DNA of 64,000 bases from Fragaria x ananassa (lineage: Eukaryota; Streptophyta; Magnoliopsida; Rosales; Rosaceae), in assembly GCA_034370585.1 (NCBI GenBank), contig CP139759.1, positions 23,640,001 to 23,704,000 on the forward strand, written 5' to 3'. Shown piece after piece: positions 49,075 to 60,249 of the stretch. The notes under the pieces were generated by a model. The model was not told the origin of the DNA and did not search any database. It saw only the letters and a program-made list of their open reading frames with translations. The position numbers and the translations under genes are program-made. Numbering within the stretch: the stretch's first letter is position 1; each line of letters starts with the position of its first letter.

Positions 49075-50280
49075 TTAACCCCACCATTGGTGCACTGCAA
49101 CACCTTCGTCCCTCAGCTGTCCGTACAAAGCCAAGCACTGCCAGTAAGCCCTACGAGTGCTCACATTACCTTTCCCATTATGCCCTTGTGGCTTGCATTC
49201 CAAGAAAAGCTCATCAACCAAGTTCATCACCTTTCCCTGCATCATTTCCTCCACCACTTCGGCCTCCGCCTTCATCACAACATACTCTTCCTCCTTTACA
49301 TTCTTCTCCAACCACCCCGACATACTGGTCTGAAGAACCCCCTTGTTGCCGGCGGACTCATCCGTTAGGGTTGTCTCGATCTTGTACATCTCGAAATTCT
49401 TGTTGCGAGTCGGGTAATTCTTGGCAAACCAGTTGGTGCCGCTACCGCCAACGTCGATGAAGATCCTGCGAGAGTATCCCTCGAGCGAGTCTCCCATCAA
49501 GTCGGGAAGGTAGCGAGTTTTCTTCAAGTATCGGCTCGATTTGCCCGATTTAGCACGTGGCGGTTCGAGAAGCACATCTTCGAGATTCTTCAATGCCTCC
49601 TTCTTTGCATCCTCGGATAGAAGACGTCGGCGCGTGGGAGGAGAATTAGTAGCAGTTGAAACCGATGAACTACTCATCTTCCTCATGGCCATGACGGTGG
49701 CGTCGAATTTTCGGAGGTAGACCATCTTGTAGTTAGAAGGCATGCGGAACTTCATGGAAGCTTCCTCGCTGAGCTGGAGCGCAACAATGCCTCCAACCTT
49801 GAGAGTTCTTTCGATGAACTTCACGGCGGAAGGGAAGACGGAGACGAAGGCGAAGTCAACAGATTGGTCGTTGACCGAGTTCTGTTGGTCTTCGTGAATG
49901 AGATCCACTCCATTGTCTTTGAGGATCTCTGAGCTTTGTATTGCACCATTGTTAACAAACACTGCCTTCTCGCCATGGCCGGTTTTGATGAGGCCTTCTT
50001 TGGCCAAGTCGTGGAAGATGAGTGGCACGAGCTCGAGATTAGGGTTCGCGGAGGAGCCGATGATTTCATTAGCGGTTGATGTCATGGGAACAAGTGAGTT
50101 CAACCATGGAATGGAGACGATCACCAAAGCCAAGATGACAGATCGAGCAAGAAACAACAAGACTCGTGAGTCAGGGATCCTAATAACTAAGTACTCGGCA
50201 TCAGGGTATATTAATCCAATGCTGGCTTTGTGCGTCGGGAGGATTTGGGTTCGGAAACCTTGGACCAAATTGATCGCCAT
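49075..50280 (-). CDS. DUF7870 family, SAM-methyltransferase-like membrane protein
   Basis: An intronless gene of 401 codons plus stop from MAINLVQGFRTQIL (ATG at 50278-50280). An in-frame ATG 17 codons upstream (50331) is possible, but the MAINL start is more family-like. Residues about 35-62 form a hydrophobic segment (VLLFLARSVILALVIVSIPW), suggesting a type II membrane anchor. A methyltransferase-like Rossmann region follows (KAVFVNNG, DNGVDLIHE, VDFAFVSVFPSAVKFIERTL, GGIVALQL). The conserved C-terminal half has SRRIFIDVGGSGTNWFAKNY and ends CLALYGQLRDEGVAVHQWWG, diagnostic of the plant DUF7870 group. Substrate and activity are not established, and I do not see a canonical SAM glycine loop. 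Confidence 0.87.
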   Translation of the reverse strand: MAINLVQGFRTQILPTHKASIGLIYPDAEYLVIRIPDSRVLLFLARSVILALVIVSIPWLNSLVPMTSTANEIIGSSANPNLELVPLIFHDLAKEGLIKTGHGEKAVFVNNGAIQSSEILKDNGVDLIHEDQQNSVNDQSVDFAFVSVFPSAVKFIERTLKVGGIVALQLSEEASMKFRMPSNYKMVYLRKFDATVMAMRKMSSSSVSTATNSPPTRRRLLSEDAKKEALKNLEDVLLEPPRAKSGKSSRYLKKTRYLPDLMGDSLEGYSRRIFIDVGGSGTNWFAKNYPTRNKNFEMYKIETTLTDESAGNKGVLQTSMSGWLEKNVKEEEYVVMKAEAEVVEEMMQGKVMNLVDELFLECKPQGHNGKGNVSTRRAYWQCLALYGQLRDEGVAVHQWWG

Positions 50281-50331
50281 TTTCGGAATAACGCTGGTGG
50301 TATATTGCGTGCAGATTACTTTTGATGACAA

Positions 50332-51386
50332 AGAAGAGTTAGGACAGAAAAATTTGATTGGGGTTGGGATTAAGAAGAGAGCAAAGAAATGATGTGTCTG
50401 GTGTTAGAGGGAGAGAGTTGAGCTAGCGGGAGGAGGCAAAGACATTAGCGAGTGCAAAACCTAGCGGCGGTGTGATTCCCACCCACGAGGGCTACACGAG
50501 AGCTTTGCATTCTAGACCATAATAACATCAACTGCCTAATCCTCTGAACCTCCATTGTTTTAACTTCGCTCAGATCGGTGAATGTGATTGTTCGCCCCAA
50601 CTATGCTCGGAATTAGCGTGACATATGGAAACTAACTTAGCGCGAACACCACATCACACCGATCATACATTCACCGGAGGCCGAAACCAGAGAGGCGGCG
50701 ATCGGTTGAAGGGTTTCTGATAACGTCTGTAAACGGGAATTGACGTTACAATTGGGGTTTGGCCAGGGTGCAAGCTTTGGAATGGGAGGATGGAGGAAGG
50801 ATCATTATATGGGAGACATAAGTAGTACAGGTGCAGATATTGACAGCTCTTCAAAGATGGATGTAGCTAATTTTGTTTTGAGAAAATCACGGTGGATGGC
50901 ACGAAAAATGAGTTTGGCCATTGCATGCTAGGTCTTCGCTAGCTATTATATTTGATGCTGTATAGGCATGAAGCTCATTTCTCCCTAAGAAAACGGGTAG
51001 CAAAATATACCTGATCATTACACGTAACAAGAGAAGATTTTCTGTTTCGATGTTCTTATGTTGAAAACGACGTTAGTTTATTTAGGGTTTTAATTGTGGT
51101 ATTTTAGTTAAAAATAGACAAAACAAAACAACATAGCTTAATTTAGATATATAAGCATTATGGATGTCATGATGGGTACCATGTTCTACTAATTAAACCA
51201 AATTAACAAAACAAATCATTTTGAGTCTGATACAGGGTTTTGAAAAAATCTCGAAAGTATGTAGTTTAATTACTTTGCAAACGAGTTCGGCAGTCATACA
51301 TCTTCAGCAGAAATAAATCCGCAAATTGTTACAAGAAGGAAATGTTAGGGAAGCTTGAGATGAAATGACACTGACAATAAAATTGC
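50332..51386. other. Intergenic between DUF7870 and PME genes
   Basis: The upstream region of the minus-strand DUF7870 gene, with a short open plus-strand frame (50740-50931) that I could not relate to anything. From about 51300 it is probably the 3' UTR of the pectin methylesterase gene. Confidence 0.45.
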
Positions 51387-53215
51387 TCAAATTAAGCCAC
51401 CAGTGTAAGGCACTCCTGTCTGAGGCAGCCAATTATCCCCCAATATGAAGTTGGAGACTGTAAAGTTGGCGGCCTCAGTTGCACCGATGACATGGTAACC
51501 AGGCCATGTAACTCTGTTGTTAGTGTTTGATCCAGGTCCACTATTATTATACTCAGCATAATACAATGTGCTCAGTGCAAAGTCTCCATTCCACGCAAGC
51601 CAACTTGCAGGATCTATGAAACTATCGATGAAACCCTGCATGAAAATTGTCCTCGAGTATTCCTTCCATGGCCTCCCCAGATAGTTCTTGACAGTAAAAG
51701 TACTCGAAGCGAGATCAGCTGCCGCTGTAACTGTGCAATTCTGGATTGAAATCCCGGTATTCTGATTCACGTCGGTCCGCCCTTGAGCAGTGATGGTATT
51801 TGATTGGCCTTGGAGGGGACGACGGGGGTAGATGTTGCAGTTTTGGAAAGCAACAGCAGCATTGCCGAATATGAAATCAACAGTTCCATAGATATCACAT
51901 TCTCTGTAGAATTGTCTCATGGAATGTGTGTATAAGGTGTCTTGGTAGGCTTCAAAGCTGCAGCTATAGAAAACCGACAAATCGCCATCGTTTCTAACTG
52001 CCACTGCCTGCCCCTCGCTTGGTCCGGCCTTGTTTTGAAAAGTAATGTTTACTGCTACAAATCCTTGAGCCGCCACAGCTGTAATTATAGGAACATAAGA
52101 TTAACTAATGTTGCGACAGTCTATATATGCGCTCATACATTTTGACAACATAACATGTAAGACTTTTCAATATGAAATAAGAAATACAAAACTAAAAATC
52201 GAAACTCACCAAAAGTGGGAGAGTTGAAAGTAGTCCATCTGTCTCCGACGCTGTGGTTTCCTGTGATGATTGTCTGGTTGATACCATCTCCAATCATAAG
52301 CAAGTACTTCTTTTTTGATGAAATCGAAACGTACTCTTGATAAACACCAGCAGTGATATATACCAAGAAGTAACCATCACTAGCAACGGAGTTATTAGGT
52401 GCAGCATTGATAGCATCATTGATGGTAGTGAAGTTTCCGGTTCCATCTTGGCTCACAACCACAATGTCCTTCACCACAACTTCTTCATCTCCGGCCTGAA
52501 GAAGGTGCCTTCTTCGATTTATAACTGAATCGTAAACTGCACGCACTTTGCTCGACATTTTCAGTGACAATCGCCCCTTCCTGAAATTGAGATGCCTGTA
52601 GGACTGACCTGGTGTCACATTATTTTTGCCACCCTTTGGCACCCAACCCTTAGTAAACAAAGCTAAAGAGACGCTGTACAAATTTGTACCATTAGAGAGT
52701 GGGACTATGAGATCGTTGTGGACAGTGGCCAAAGAATTAAGGCCATCAGCACAAGTTTGCTGGTTGGTTAAAATGGCACTGAGCAAGGTTTGGACATCGT
52801 CAGCATCTGAGCTTGGAAGAACATTACTAGTCTCTCCGACGGTACCAATGGCTTGTGACAAGAAATCAATGTTTAACGAAGCAAGGAAGTGACAATCCTC
52901 TAGGGCTTGGATTGCGGGTAAGGTTAGACTAGAACGCCGGCCACTGAGATATTTTTCGAGCAAATCCAAAAGAATTTTGGATTGAACAAGTGACTGCTGG
53001 ACTGAAAAGCGGCCGAAGTCATAGACGTTGGCGCTTTTGCGAGGGAGGACAGATTTACAGTAAGAAGGGTGTGGTGTGGAGTTGCATATGGTTTCTGATG
53101 AAAGAGGAGTGTTTAGAAGAACATCTACAGCTAGAGATGGAGAGGTAAGCAAAGAGAAGATGGTGAGAAACAATATTGATGAAAGGGTTACAAGAGGGTA
53201 GAGCTTTGAAGCCAT
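51387..53215 (-). CDS. Pectinesterase/pectinesterase inhibitor (type-2 PME), copy 1
   Basis: A secreted prepro-pectin methylesterase that removes methyl esters from cell-wall homogalacturonan. Two exons (52210-53215 and 51387-52078, phase-1 intron) give 565 codons plus stop. It has a signal peptide (residues 1-29), a PMEI pro-domain (about 38-190; ETICNSTPHPSYC), a basic processing motif RRRHLL at 235-239, then the catalytic domain: GVYQEYV, GQAVAVRN, YQDTLYTHSMRQFYRECDIYGTVDFIFG (catalytic Asp pair and Gln) and YLGRPWKEYSR (catalytic Arg). All key residues are present. It resembles the Arabidopsis PME7/20/41 group. The start MASKLYPL is chosen over an in-frame ATG 17 codons upstream because it directly precedes the signal peptide, as in copy 2. 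It is tandem with the copy at 58337-60149. Confidence 0.95.
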
Positions 53216-53295
53216 CTGAGAGAGGATCGATCGCTTGTAGCTAAGGGATGTGTTATGTACGTGCACAAGTGAATTTGTTCACTGGGGTGTATGTC

Positions 53296-53303
53296 TATAT
53301 ATA
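53296..53303 (-). promoter_or_regulatory. TATA box of PME copy 1
   Basis: TATATATA on the minus strand about 80 bp upstream of the start codon. Confidence 0.5.
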
Positions 53304-53309
53304 AGAGAA

Positions 53310-54018
53310 TTAAGCTGAAGATATAGAAACTTTGATTATATTTAATTTAGAGAGAATGTTTGGAGGGATGCATTTTATTTGGGTATTAGTAACAAACGTG
53401 CATGACTTAAAACTATTTTGTGATTGAGGTTATTCGTTTCTTGAGTCATGAAATTAATTTTCAGGCATCAATATTAGTTGACGACATGACATATATATAT
53501 TACTTGTGAGAGTAACCTTTGAAGTTGTTTTTGTCCGAGTTTAGTACATTTTTGTTCTAATCTGAGCCTAATGGTTGTAGAAAAGGTGATCGAAGGTTTA
53601 TAGAATTGTAGAAAGTGTTATGTCTATCACCTCAAGTCATTATATCTATTCACTTTGAGCAATTGAATACCAAGCTCGACGGTTTATATCAAGACAAAAA
53701 TTGCTGAATTTTATTGATGAGGTACATGATTCAAATTACCATCTTAATCGTAAGCCTTCAACTATAAAAGACAATTATTTACGTTGCAACAACTTAGATT
53801 AGAGATGTCAAAAGTCTGCCCACCCCATACAAACCAAGTCATTTTGTGTGTGCGTGTGTGATGATGGAACTAATGTATGTTGAAAATGCAATCCTCTATT
53901 CTTGCTCAAACTATATTTACCTAATATAAGATGTTGGGAGCTTGTCTACCTATGAGATTATTCTTTGTAGAGATAACAAATATTCTTTAGCCCTTCATAT
54001 ATTCTTGTCATTGAAGTG
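53310..54018. other. Upstream intergenic of PME copy 1
   Basis: AT-rich promoter and intergenic sequence; no gene or clear repeat. Confidence 0.5.
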
Positions 54019-54062
<44 letters not shown>

Positions 54063-54065
<3 letters not shown>

Positions 54066-54440
54066 TTCGCTCTGAAATTAAAGTGTGAAGTTCCTTATTT
54101 GACTCACTTTTTCGTCATATTTCCACATCTCCACCGTTCAGTTTGTAGAACCTACTGCATAGATCACTTCTGCCAAGTTTCATTGAATTTGATGATCGTT
54201 TGAGTTTTCATAATTGTTATTTACACAAACAGTTATAAATAGACAGATTTATGGTCCGTTCGTTAATTTAATCTAATTCGGTACCTTAACGATTACCAAT
54301 TTGGATGAAACTTGACATGAGTGATCTATGTATTAGGTTCTACAAACTGAACAATGGAGATGTGGAAATATGACGAAAAAGTGAGTCAAATAAGGAACTT
54401 CACACTTTAATTTCAAAGCGAAGCTTCGCTCTGGATAAGA
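54063..54440. mobile_element. (TA)n-bounded fold-back element, type C (complete)
   Basis: The left arm gctctgaaattaaagtgtga then acttcct-type sequence pairs with the right arm cactttaatttcaaagcgaa. Similarity between arms runs for about 150 bp (tgactcactttttcgtcata, cagtttgtagaacctact). (TA)n tracts border it at 54019-54062 and 54441-54469. It lacks the gcggacgtccgc palindrome but has the same arm layout as type A. Confidence 0.78.
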
Positions 54441-54469
54441 ACTATATATATATATATATATATATATAT

Positions 54470-55134
54470 CAAATGGAACTTATCAACGATTGTAGGTCTG
54501 TTAAGCGTGTCTAGGTATTGACCAAAAAAAAAAAGCGTGTCTAGGTAATGGAATATTAGCGACATATATATCAGATGTCCAAAACCTAGAGAGACATATT
54601 ATTCAAACATTTTCATTGTTGGTGAAGTTGCACGTCGAAGTTTCTCTGAGGTTAGGACTTAGGAGTGGCCTAAATGATTGGGAAAGAAGAGAGAGATGTG
54701 GATTGTGGGTTAGATATGGCCGGTGGATTCAATTGTCTCTGCATAAGTTGAGAGATCGAACAAGCTAAGGGTTAGGAATGCCTGTAGTCAACGTTTAAAA
54801 CATGAACTAGCTAGCTACAAGATGTTTTGGCACCAGAAGACACAGACCTAAATAGACCTCGCAAAATCACTTAAGAATAATGAAGTGAAAATAAAGAATG
54901 CATAAACATATATTCACATACAGAGCAAGTCAGTTTGCATTCGTGGAATCAAATGCAAAAAAATTGAAACCTAAATGATCGAAATGGGTGTTTGGAATAT
55001 ATATGGAACTCTTCTGGTGCATTGAGCATTGATACAATAATGTAGAGACCAAATTCATGTAATCGTTGACTGGTCCAAATAAAAGTATTGGTCTATCATA
55101 CTGCACAGATTTTACAGCCAAATGCCAATTGCAC

Positions 55135-55140
<6 letters not shown>
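54470..55140. other. Intergenic sequence between fold-back elements
   Basis: AT-rich; a short local direct repeat aagcgtgtctaggta occurs twice near 54505 and 54535. No gene was seen. Confidence 0.45.

Positions 55141-55193
<53 letters not shown>
55141..55193. repeat. Long (TA)n tract
   Basis: About 26 TA dinucleotides followed by a short (CA)n run; open frames of repeated Tyr-Ile arise from it and are not genes. Confidence 0.95.
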
Positions 55194-55204
<11 letters not shown>

Positions 55205-55214
55205 TATATGTACA

Positions 55215-55572
55215 CAGAATATGAAGCGGACGTCCGTATTTTGCTTAAAGTGCGGACGTCCGTCCGTTCTCCACCCTCCGACGCGGACGACGGCGCGCCT
55301 CCACCCCATAAGACTCCAGTAGCGTCCCCGACCACTTTCCCTCCCCGGCGAGTCAATTCTTTTCCGGTTTTCCGGCGAGATCACCCAAAACTTCAAACAA
55401 AGTCGATCTCGCCGGAAATTGGAAAAAAACAGACTCGCCGGGGAGGGGAAGTGGTCGGGGACGCTGCTGGAGTCTTTTGGGGTGGAGGCGCGCCGTCGCC
55501 GGCGCCGGAGGGTGGAGAACGGACGGACGTCCGCACTTTAAGCCGAGTGCGGACGTCCGCTTCATATCCTTC
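55215..55572. mobile_element. (TA)n-bounded fold-back element, type B
   Basis: The left arm gaagcggacgtccgtatttt with ggcgcgcctccaccccata pairs with the right arm ending gccgagtgcggacgtccgct. The centre holds tcgccggaaattggaaaa-type sequence. A (TA)n tract follows (about 55573-55592). Confidence 0.78.
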
Positions 55573-55592
55573 CTATATATATATATATATAT

Positions 55593-55680
55593 AATGGACT
55601 CGTCGGGGATGGGAAGTGGTCGGGGACGCTGCTGGAGTCTTCTAGGGTGGAGGCGTGCCGTCGCCGGCGCCGGAAAAATA
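55593..55680. mobile_element. Truncated type B arm fragment
   Basis: An 88-bp piece of one arm (ggactcgtcggggatgggaa ... cgtcgccggcgccgg), cut off at both ends and followed directly by a complete element, evidence of nested insertion or recombination. Confidence 0.65.
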
Positions 55681-56053
55681 TATAGGAAGGATATGAAACG
55701 GACGTCCACACTTGGCTCAAAGTGCGGACGTCCATCCGTTCTCCACCCTCCGGCTCCGGCGACGGCGCGCCTCCACCCCAGAAGACTCCAGCAGCGTCTC
55801 CAACCACTTCCCCTCCCCGGCGAGTCCGTTTTTTTCTAGTTTTCCGGCCAGATCGACTTTGTTTGAAGTTTTGGGTGATCTCGCCCAAAAACTGGAAAAG
55901 AACGGACTCACCGGGGAGGAAAAGTGATCGGGGACACTGCTGGAGTCTTCTGAGGTGGAGGCGCGCCGTCGCCGTCGCCGGCGCCGGAGGGCGGAGAACT
56001 GGCGGACGTCCGCACTTTAAGCCGAGTGCGGACGTCCGCTTCATATCCTTTAT
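55681..56053. mobile_element. (TA)n-bounded fold-back element, type B
   Basis: The left arm gatatgaaacggacgtccac pairs with the right arm gagtgcggacgtccgcttca. The core ctccaccccagaagactcca is shared with its left neighbour. A (TA)n tract follows at about 56055-56071. Confidence 0.78.
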
Positions 56054-56071
56054 GTATATATATATATATAG

Positions 56072-56433
56072 TCGGGATCCAGAGAGGACGTCTGCACAGC
56101 CTTTAAAGTGCGGACGTCCCTCCGTTCTCCACCATACGGCTCCGACGACGGCACGCCTCTATCCTAGCGGCCTCCAGTAGCGTCCCCGATCACTTTCTCT
56201 CTCCGGCGAGTCCATCCAATTCCAGTTTTCCGGCGAGATGACCCAAAACTTCAAAGAAAATCAATCTCGCCAGAAAACTGGAATTCGGCGGACTCGCAGG
56301 GGAGGGAAAGTGATCGGGGAGCTGCTGGAGGCCGTTTGGGTGGAGGCGCGCAGTCGTCGAAGCCATACGGTGGCGAACGGAGGGACGTCCACACTTTAAG
56401 GGAGTGCGACGTCCTCTTTAGATCCTCTCCGTG

Positions 56434-56436
<3 letters not shown>
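56072..56436. mobile_element. (TA)n-bounded fold-back element, type B, diverged
   Basis: The ends have gatccagagaggacgtctgc and its inverse gacgtcctctttagatcct. Internal arms aattccagttttccggcgag and gccagaaaactggaattcgg pair. It is more diverged than its neighbours. (TA)n lies at both sides. Confidence 0.72.
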
Positions 56437-56465
<29 letters not shown>

Positions 56466-56877
56466 CACAGGGCTTCTTGGCTACAAACGTCCGCACCAAT
56501 GGTTTTGGTGCGGATTTTCATTTTTGCACCACTTTTCGATCGAATTACCTCATCTCTACCGTCTAGTATTTTGATAATATTGTGTAGATCATCTCTGCAA
56601 AATTTCAGCCAATTTGGTAATCATTAAGACCCTCAAACTCGAAAAACAAATGGACGGACTGAATTCTGTCAAACATGAACCGTTCATGTTTATAACAGAA
56701 AGACGCAATTTTGAGAGCCTTAACGATCACTAAATTGGTTGAAATTTTGCAAAGATGATCTACACAATATTATCTAGATACTAGACGGTGGAGATGAGGA
56801 AATTCGATCAAAAAGTGGTGCAAAAATGAAAATCCGCACCAAAACTATTGGTGCGGACGTTTGTAGCTGAGAAAAAT
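56466..56877. mobile_element. (TA)n-bounded fold-back element, type A
   Basis: The left arm acaaacgtccgcaccaatgg and right arm ccattggtg-type inverse (tattggtgcggacgtttgta) form a hairpin with the same gacggactgaattctgtca loop as the copies at 44673 and 47874. (TA)n flanks at about 56437-56465 and 56878-56910. Confidence 0.78.
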
Positions 56878-56878
56878 C

Positions 56879-56910
<32 letters not shown>

Positions 56911-56912
<2 letters not shown>

Positions 56913-58336
56913 TTTAACCAGTAGTAACCAACTTTATTCAAGCTGCAAATATTACGCAGAGGCACAAAGCCTCCCACGGGTTACAGAGAAAACCCAAAAC
57001 AAACAACCAAGCACAAATAAATAGAGATCTATAGCACAATTGCACACAATATTTAACGAACAATTGTTCTTGCTCTTGTCATTTCTTTTTCTAATTTTTA
57101 ACTCAGGTGTTAAGCAACGTAGTACCAGTATCAAGAAGCTTGTCAAATTGCTAGTGATCGAAGTCTAAAGTTACCAAAAGTGCGAAATCTTAATTTATAC
57201 ATCGTTTGGAACCTCAATTTTGTATTTAACATTTTGTTTATGTAAGTAGTGATGCATAATTGCCAATAAATTGTGGTGGAACTAAATTATAAATAGGAAG
57301 TGAGGAAATTTGGAGCCAGGTACGTACTAAAATATATCTATAACGCACCAAAGTCAGAATATTAAGAGATCTAGTAACTGTATAAGAGGTCAGGATGAAT
57401 AAATTTAGAAATTGAGGGTTTAGAATTTAGGGTTTAAAAAGTTTAATGTAAATTAATAATAGACCCTAATATTAACACTCATCAACCTCTTTATTTATTT
57501 ATTTTTGATTGAACATCAACCTCTTTAATTTTGTTATGGGACTCCCATTTTTTTTTTTTTCCAATTGGATTTTAGTTTCCCAATAATTTAATTTTTTGCA
57601 TGGCATGGGGTCCAACTGCTGGGATAGGCCTTTGATAAAGTAAAATTTTTGGTTGCATCGTCAAGTGCCATGAAAAGGGCGGGGATTCGTAATTGTGAGT
57701 CACGTACTTACAATATATATGGTGGTTCATTCTCTTAATTTAATTGTTCCATGTATAGAAGTTCATGTTACTTGGCACAACTGTCTTAGGCGGCCAAGCT
57801 AGTCTTTGTAGATTTTGGTAGTCATATTTTCAGAGAATGGCACAAGTCGGCCGATTGGTTACAAATAGGTTACTTCTGGTGAACTCGATCAGGTTCCTTC
57901 TTTGGCCGGTGTCTTCTACTTTGTCGCCTCTCCTCTGTTGTTTTATGTATTGCTTTGCTCTTCGACTTTGGCTTAGCGTTAGTGCATTTTTATCTAAAAA
58001 CTAATAAGATTGTAAATTCCTAAGTTTGCTGCGTCTGACTCAGTATTCGTTTAGCAAAAATGAAAAGAGAGGAAAGGTGTGGTCTTGGAGTTCTACAAGA
58101 AAACAAAAACGGTTATATACCAACAAATGATCTTTGATGGAATTTCCACTAGGCAACATATGCAATGTTTTACGTTAATCCCATTTGTGATATCAAACAT
58201 CAATCTTATTCACTTTGAAGAGAAAAATGTCTCCGGATTGTACAAAAGAAAGCTATCTAGCTAGGAAAGTATGTTTTTACATACAATCAGTCTTCACAAG
58301 AATCGAAGAACTCCAAGAAAACTTGAACCAAATTTC
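56911..58336. other. Intergenic, downstream of PME copy 2
   Basis: AT-rich non-coding sequence. No gene, hairpin or terminal repeat that I can support. The last 80 bases are probably the PME 3' UTR. Confidence 0.5.
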
Positions 58337-60149
58337 TCACATTAAGCCACCGGTGTAAGGCACTCCTGTTTGAGGCAACCAACTATCCCCCAACACGAAG
58401 TTTGACACTGTAAAATTTGAAGCATCAGTTGCACCGATTATATGGTAACCAGGCCATGTAACTCTGTTACTAGTGTCTGCTCCGGGTCCTTTATTATCAT
58501 ACTCACCATAATACAATGTGCTCAGTGCAAAATCTCCACTCCATGCTAGCCAGCCAGCAGGATCAATCAAACTATCCATGAAATTCTGCAAGTAAACCGT
58601 CCTCGAGTACTCCTTCCATGGCCTCCCTAGATATGTCTTGACAGTGAAGTTACTCGAAGCCAAATCATCTGCGGCTGTAATGGTGCAATTCTGGATTGAA
58701 GTCCCTGTGTTCTGATTCGGGTCTGTTCGGCCCTGCGCTGTGATAGGATTCGTCTGGCCTTGTCGGGGCTGGCGAGGGTATATGTTGCAGTTTTGGAAAA
58801 CAACTGCAGCATTTCCGAATATGAAATCAACCGTTCCGTAGATGTCACATTCTCTGTAGAATTGTCTCATAGAATGTGTGTATAAGGTGTCTTGGTATCC
58901 CTCAAAGCTGCAGCTGTAGAAAACTGACAAGTCGGCGCCGTTTCGAACTGCAACTGCTTGCCCCATGCTTGGTCCAGCAGTGTTTCGAACAGTTATGTTC
59001 ACTGCAATAAACCCTGTTGCTACCACAGCTGCAATATGATGTACAGTTCATGTTAATTAGTAGTCATCCTTTTGTAAACGTACAAATCTGTGTCACAGTT
59101 ACAATATCGAAATTACATTAGTATAGTAAATGAAACTCACCTAAAGTGGCAGAGTTGAAGGTGGTTGAACCGCCTCCGACACTGTTGCTTCCGGTGATGA
59201 TTGTCTGATTAATACCGTCTCCGATCAGCAACAAGTACTTCTTTTTCGATATAATTGATACATACTCCTCATAAACGCCGGCAGTGATATATACCAAGAA
59301 GTATCCATCACTTGCAACAGAGTTATTGGGGGCAGCATTGATAGCATCATTGATGGTAGTGAAGTTTCCGGTTCCATCTTGGCTCACAACCACAATGTCC
59401 TTCACCACAACTTCTTCATCTCCGGCCTGAAGAAGGTGCCTTCTTCGATTGATAACTGAGTCGTAAACTGCACGAGCTTTGCTTGACATTTTCAGTGACA
59501 ATCGCCCCTTTCGGAAACTGAGATGCTTTCTCGACTGGTTTGGTGTTCCATTACTTTTGTGACCCTTTGGCACCCAACCCTTTGTAACCAACGCCAATGA
59601 GACACTGTAAAAGTTTGTACCATTAGAGACAGACACTGAGAGATCATTTTGGACTGAACTCGCAGATTGAAGGCCATCAAAACATGTCTGCTGGTTGGTC
59701 AAGATGGCACTGAGGAGGGTTTGGACATCATCGGCATCGGAGCTCGGAAGAACGTCGCTCGTCTTGTTAACAGTTTCAAGAGCGTTTGATAAGAAATCTA
59801 TGTTTAACAATGCAAGGGACTTGCAATCTTCGAGGGCTTGGATTTCCAGTTGCGATAAACTGGAACCCCCTTGAAGATACTTGTTGATCAAATCCAGAAG
59901 CTTTTGGGATTGTACGAAGGAGTATTGGACTGAAAACCGGCCGAAGTCATAGACATTGGCGTTTTTGTGAGGGAGGACGGAAGTGCAGACAGAAGGGTGT
60001 GGAGTGGACTTGCATATGGTTTCAGGCGGAACGGAAGTGTTGAGAGGAACATCTGCCGCTGAAGATTGAGATATGAACAAAGCGAAAATGATGAGGAATA
60101 GTAGTGATAGTGATGAAGTTACAAGAGGATTGAAGAGCTTAGAAGCCAT
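58337..60149 (-). CDS. Pectinesterase/pectinesterase inhibitor (type-2 PME), copy 2
   Basis: Paralogue of the gene at 51387-53215, in the same orientation. Two exons (59141-60149, 58337-59028) join through a phase-1 intron at the same position to give 566 codons plus stop. The signal peptide is residues 1-32 (SSLSLLFLIIFALFIS). The PMEI pro-domain follows, then processing motif RRRHLL and the catalytic domain with QAVAVRN, YQDTLYTHSMRQFYRECD, DFIFGNAAVVFQNC and YLGRPWKEYSR. All catalytic residues are conserved. The segment RRRHLLQAGDEEVVVKDIVV and the ~35 residues after it are identical in both copies although other parts differ. Expected to act in the apoplast; specific tissue role unknown. 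Confidence 0.95.
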
Positions 60150-60239
60150 TGAAGTTAAGGCGGGCTTAGCTAGAGAGAAGTCCTTTTGACTTGTGAGGAA
60201 TGCAGTGAAGAAGTGAATTGGTCAAGGGGGTTTGTGTCC

Positions 60240-60247
60240 TATTTATA
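60240..60247 (-). promoter_or_regulatory. TATA box of PME copy 2
   Basis: TATAAATA on the minus strand about 90 bp upstream of the start codon. Confidence 0.6.
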
Positions 60248-60249
60248 TG

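Noticed and set aside
55088..55594. Open frames of about 170 codons over the (TA)n tract and hairpins
   Set aside because: They consist of Tyr-Ile runs from (TA)n plus GC-rich hairpin arms read in several frames on both strands; the same pattern recurs at every type B element.
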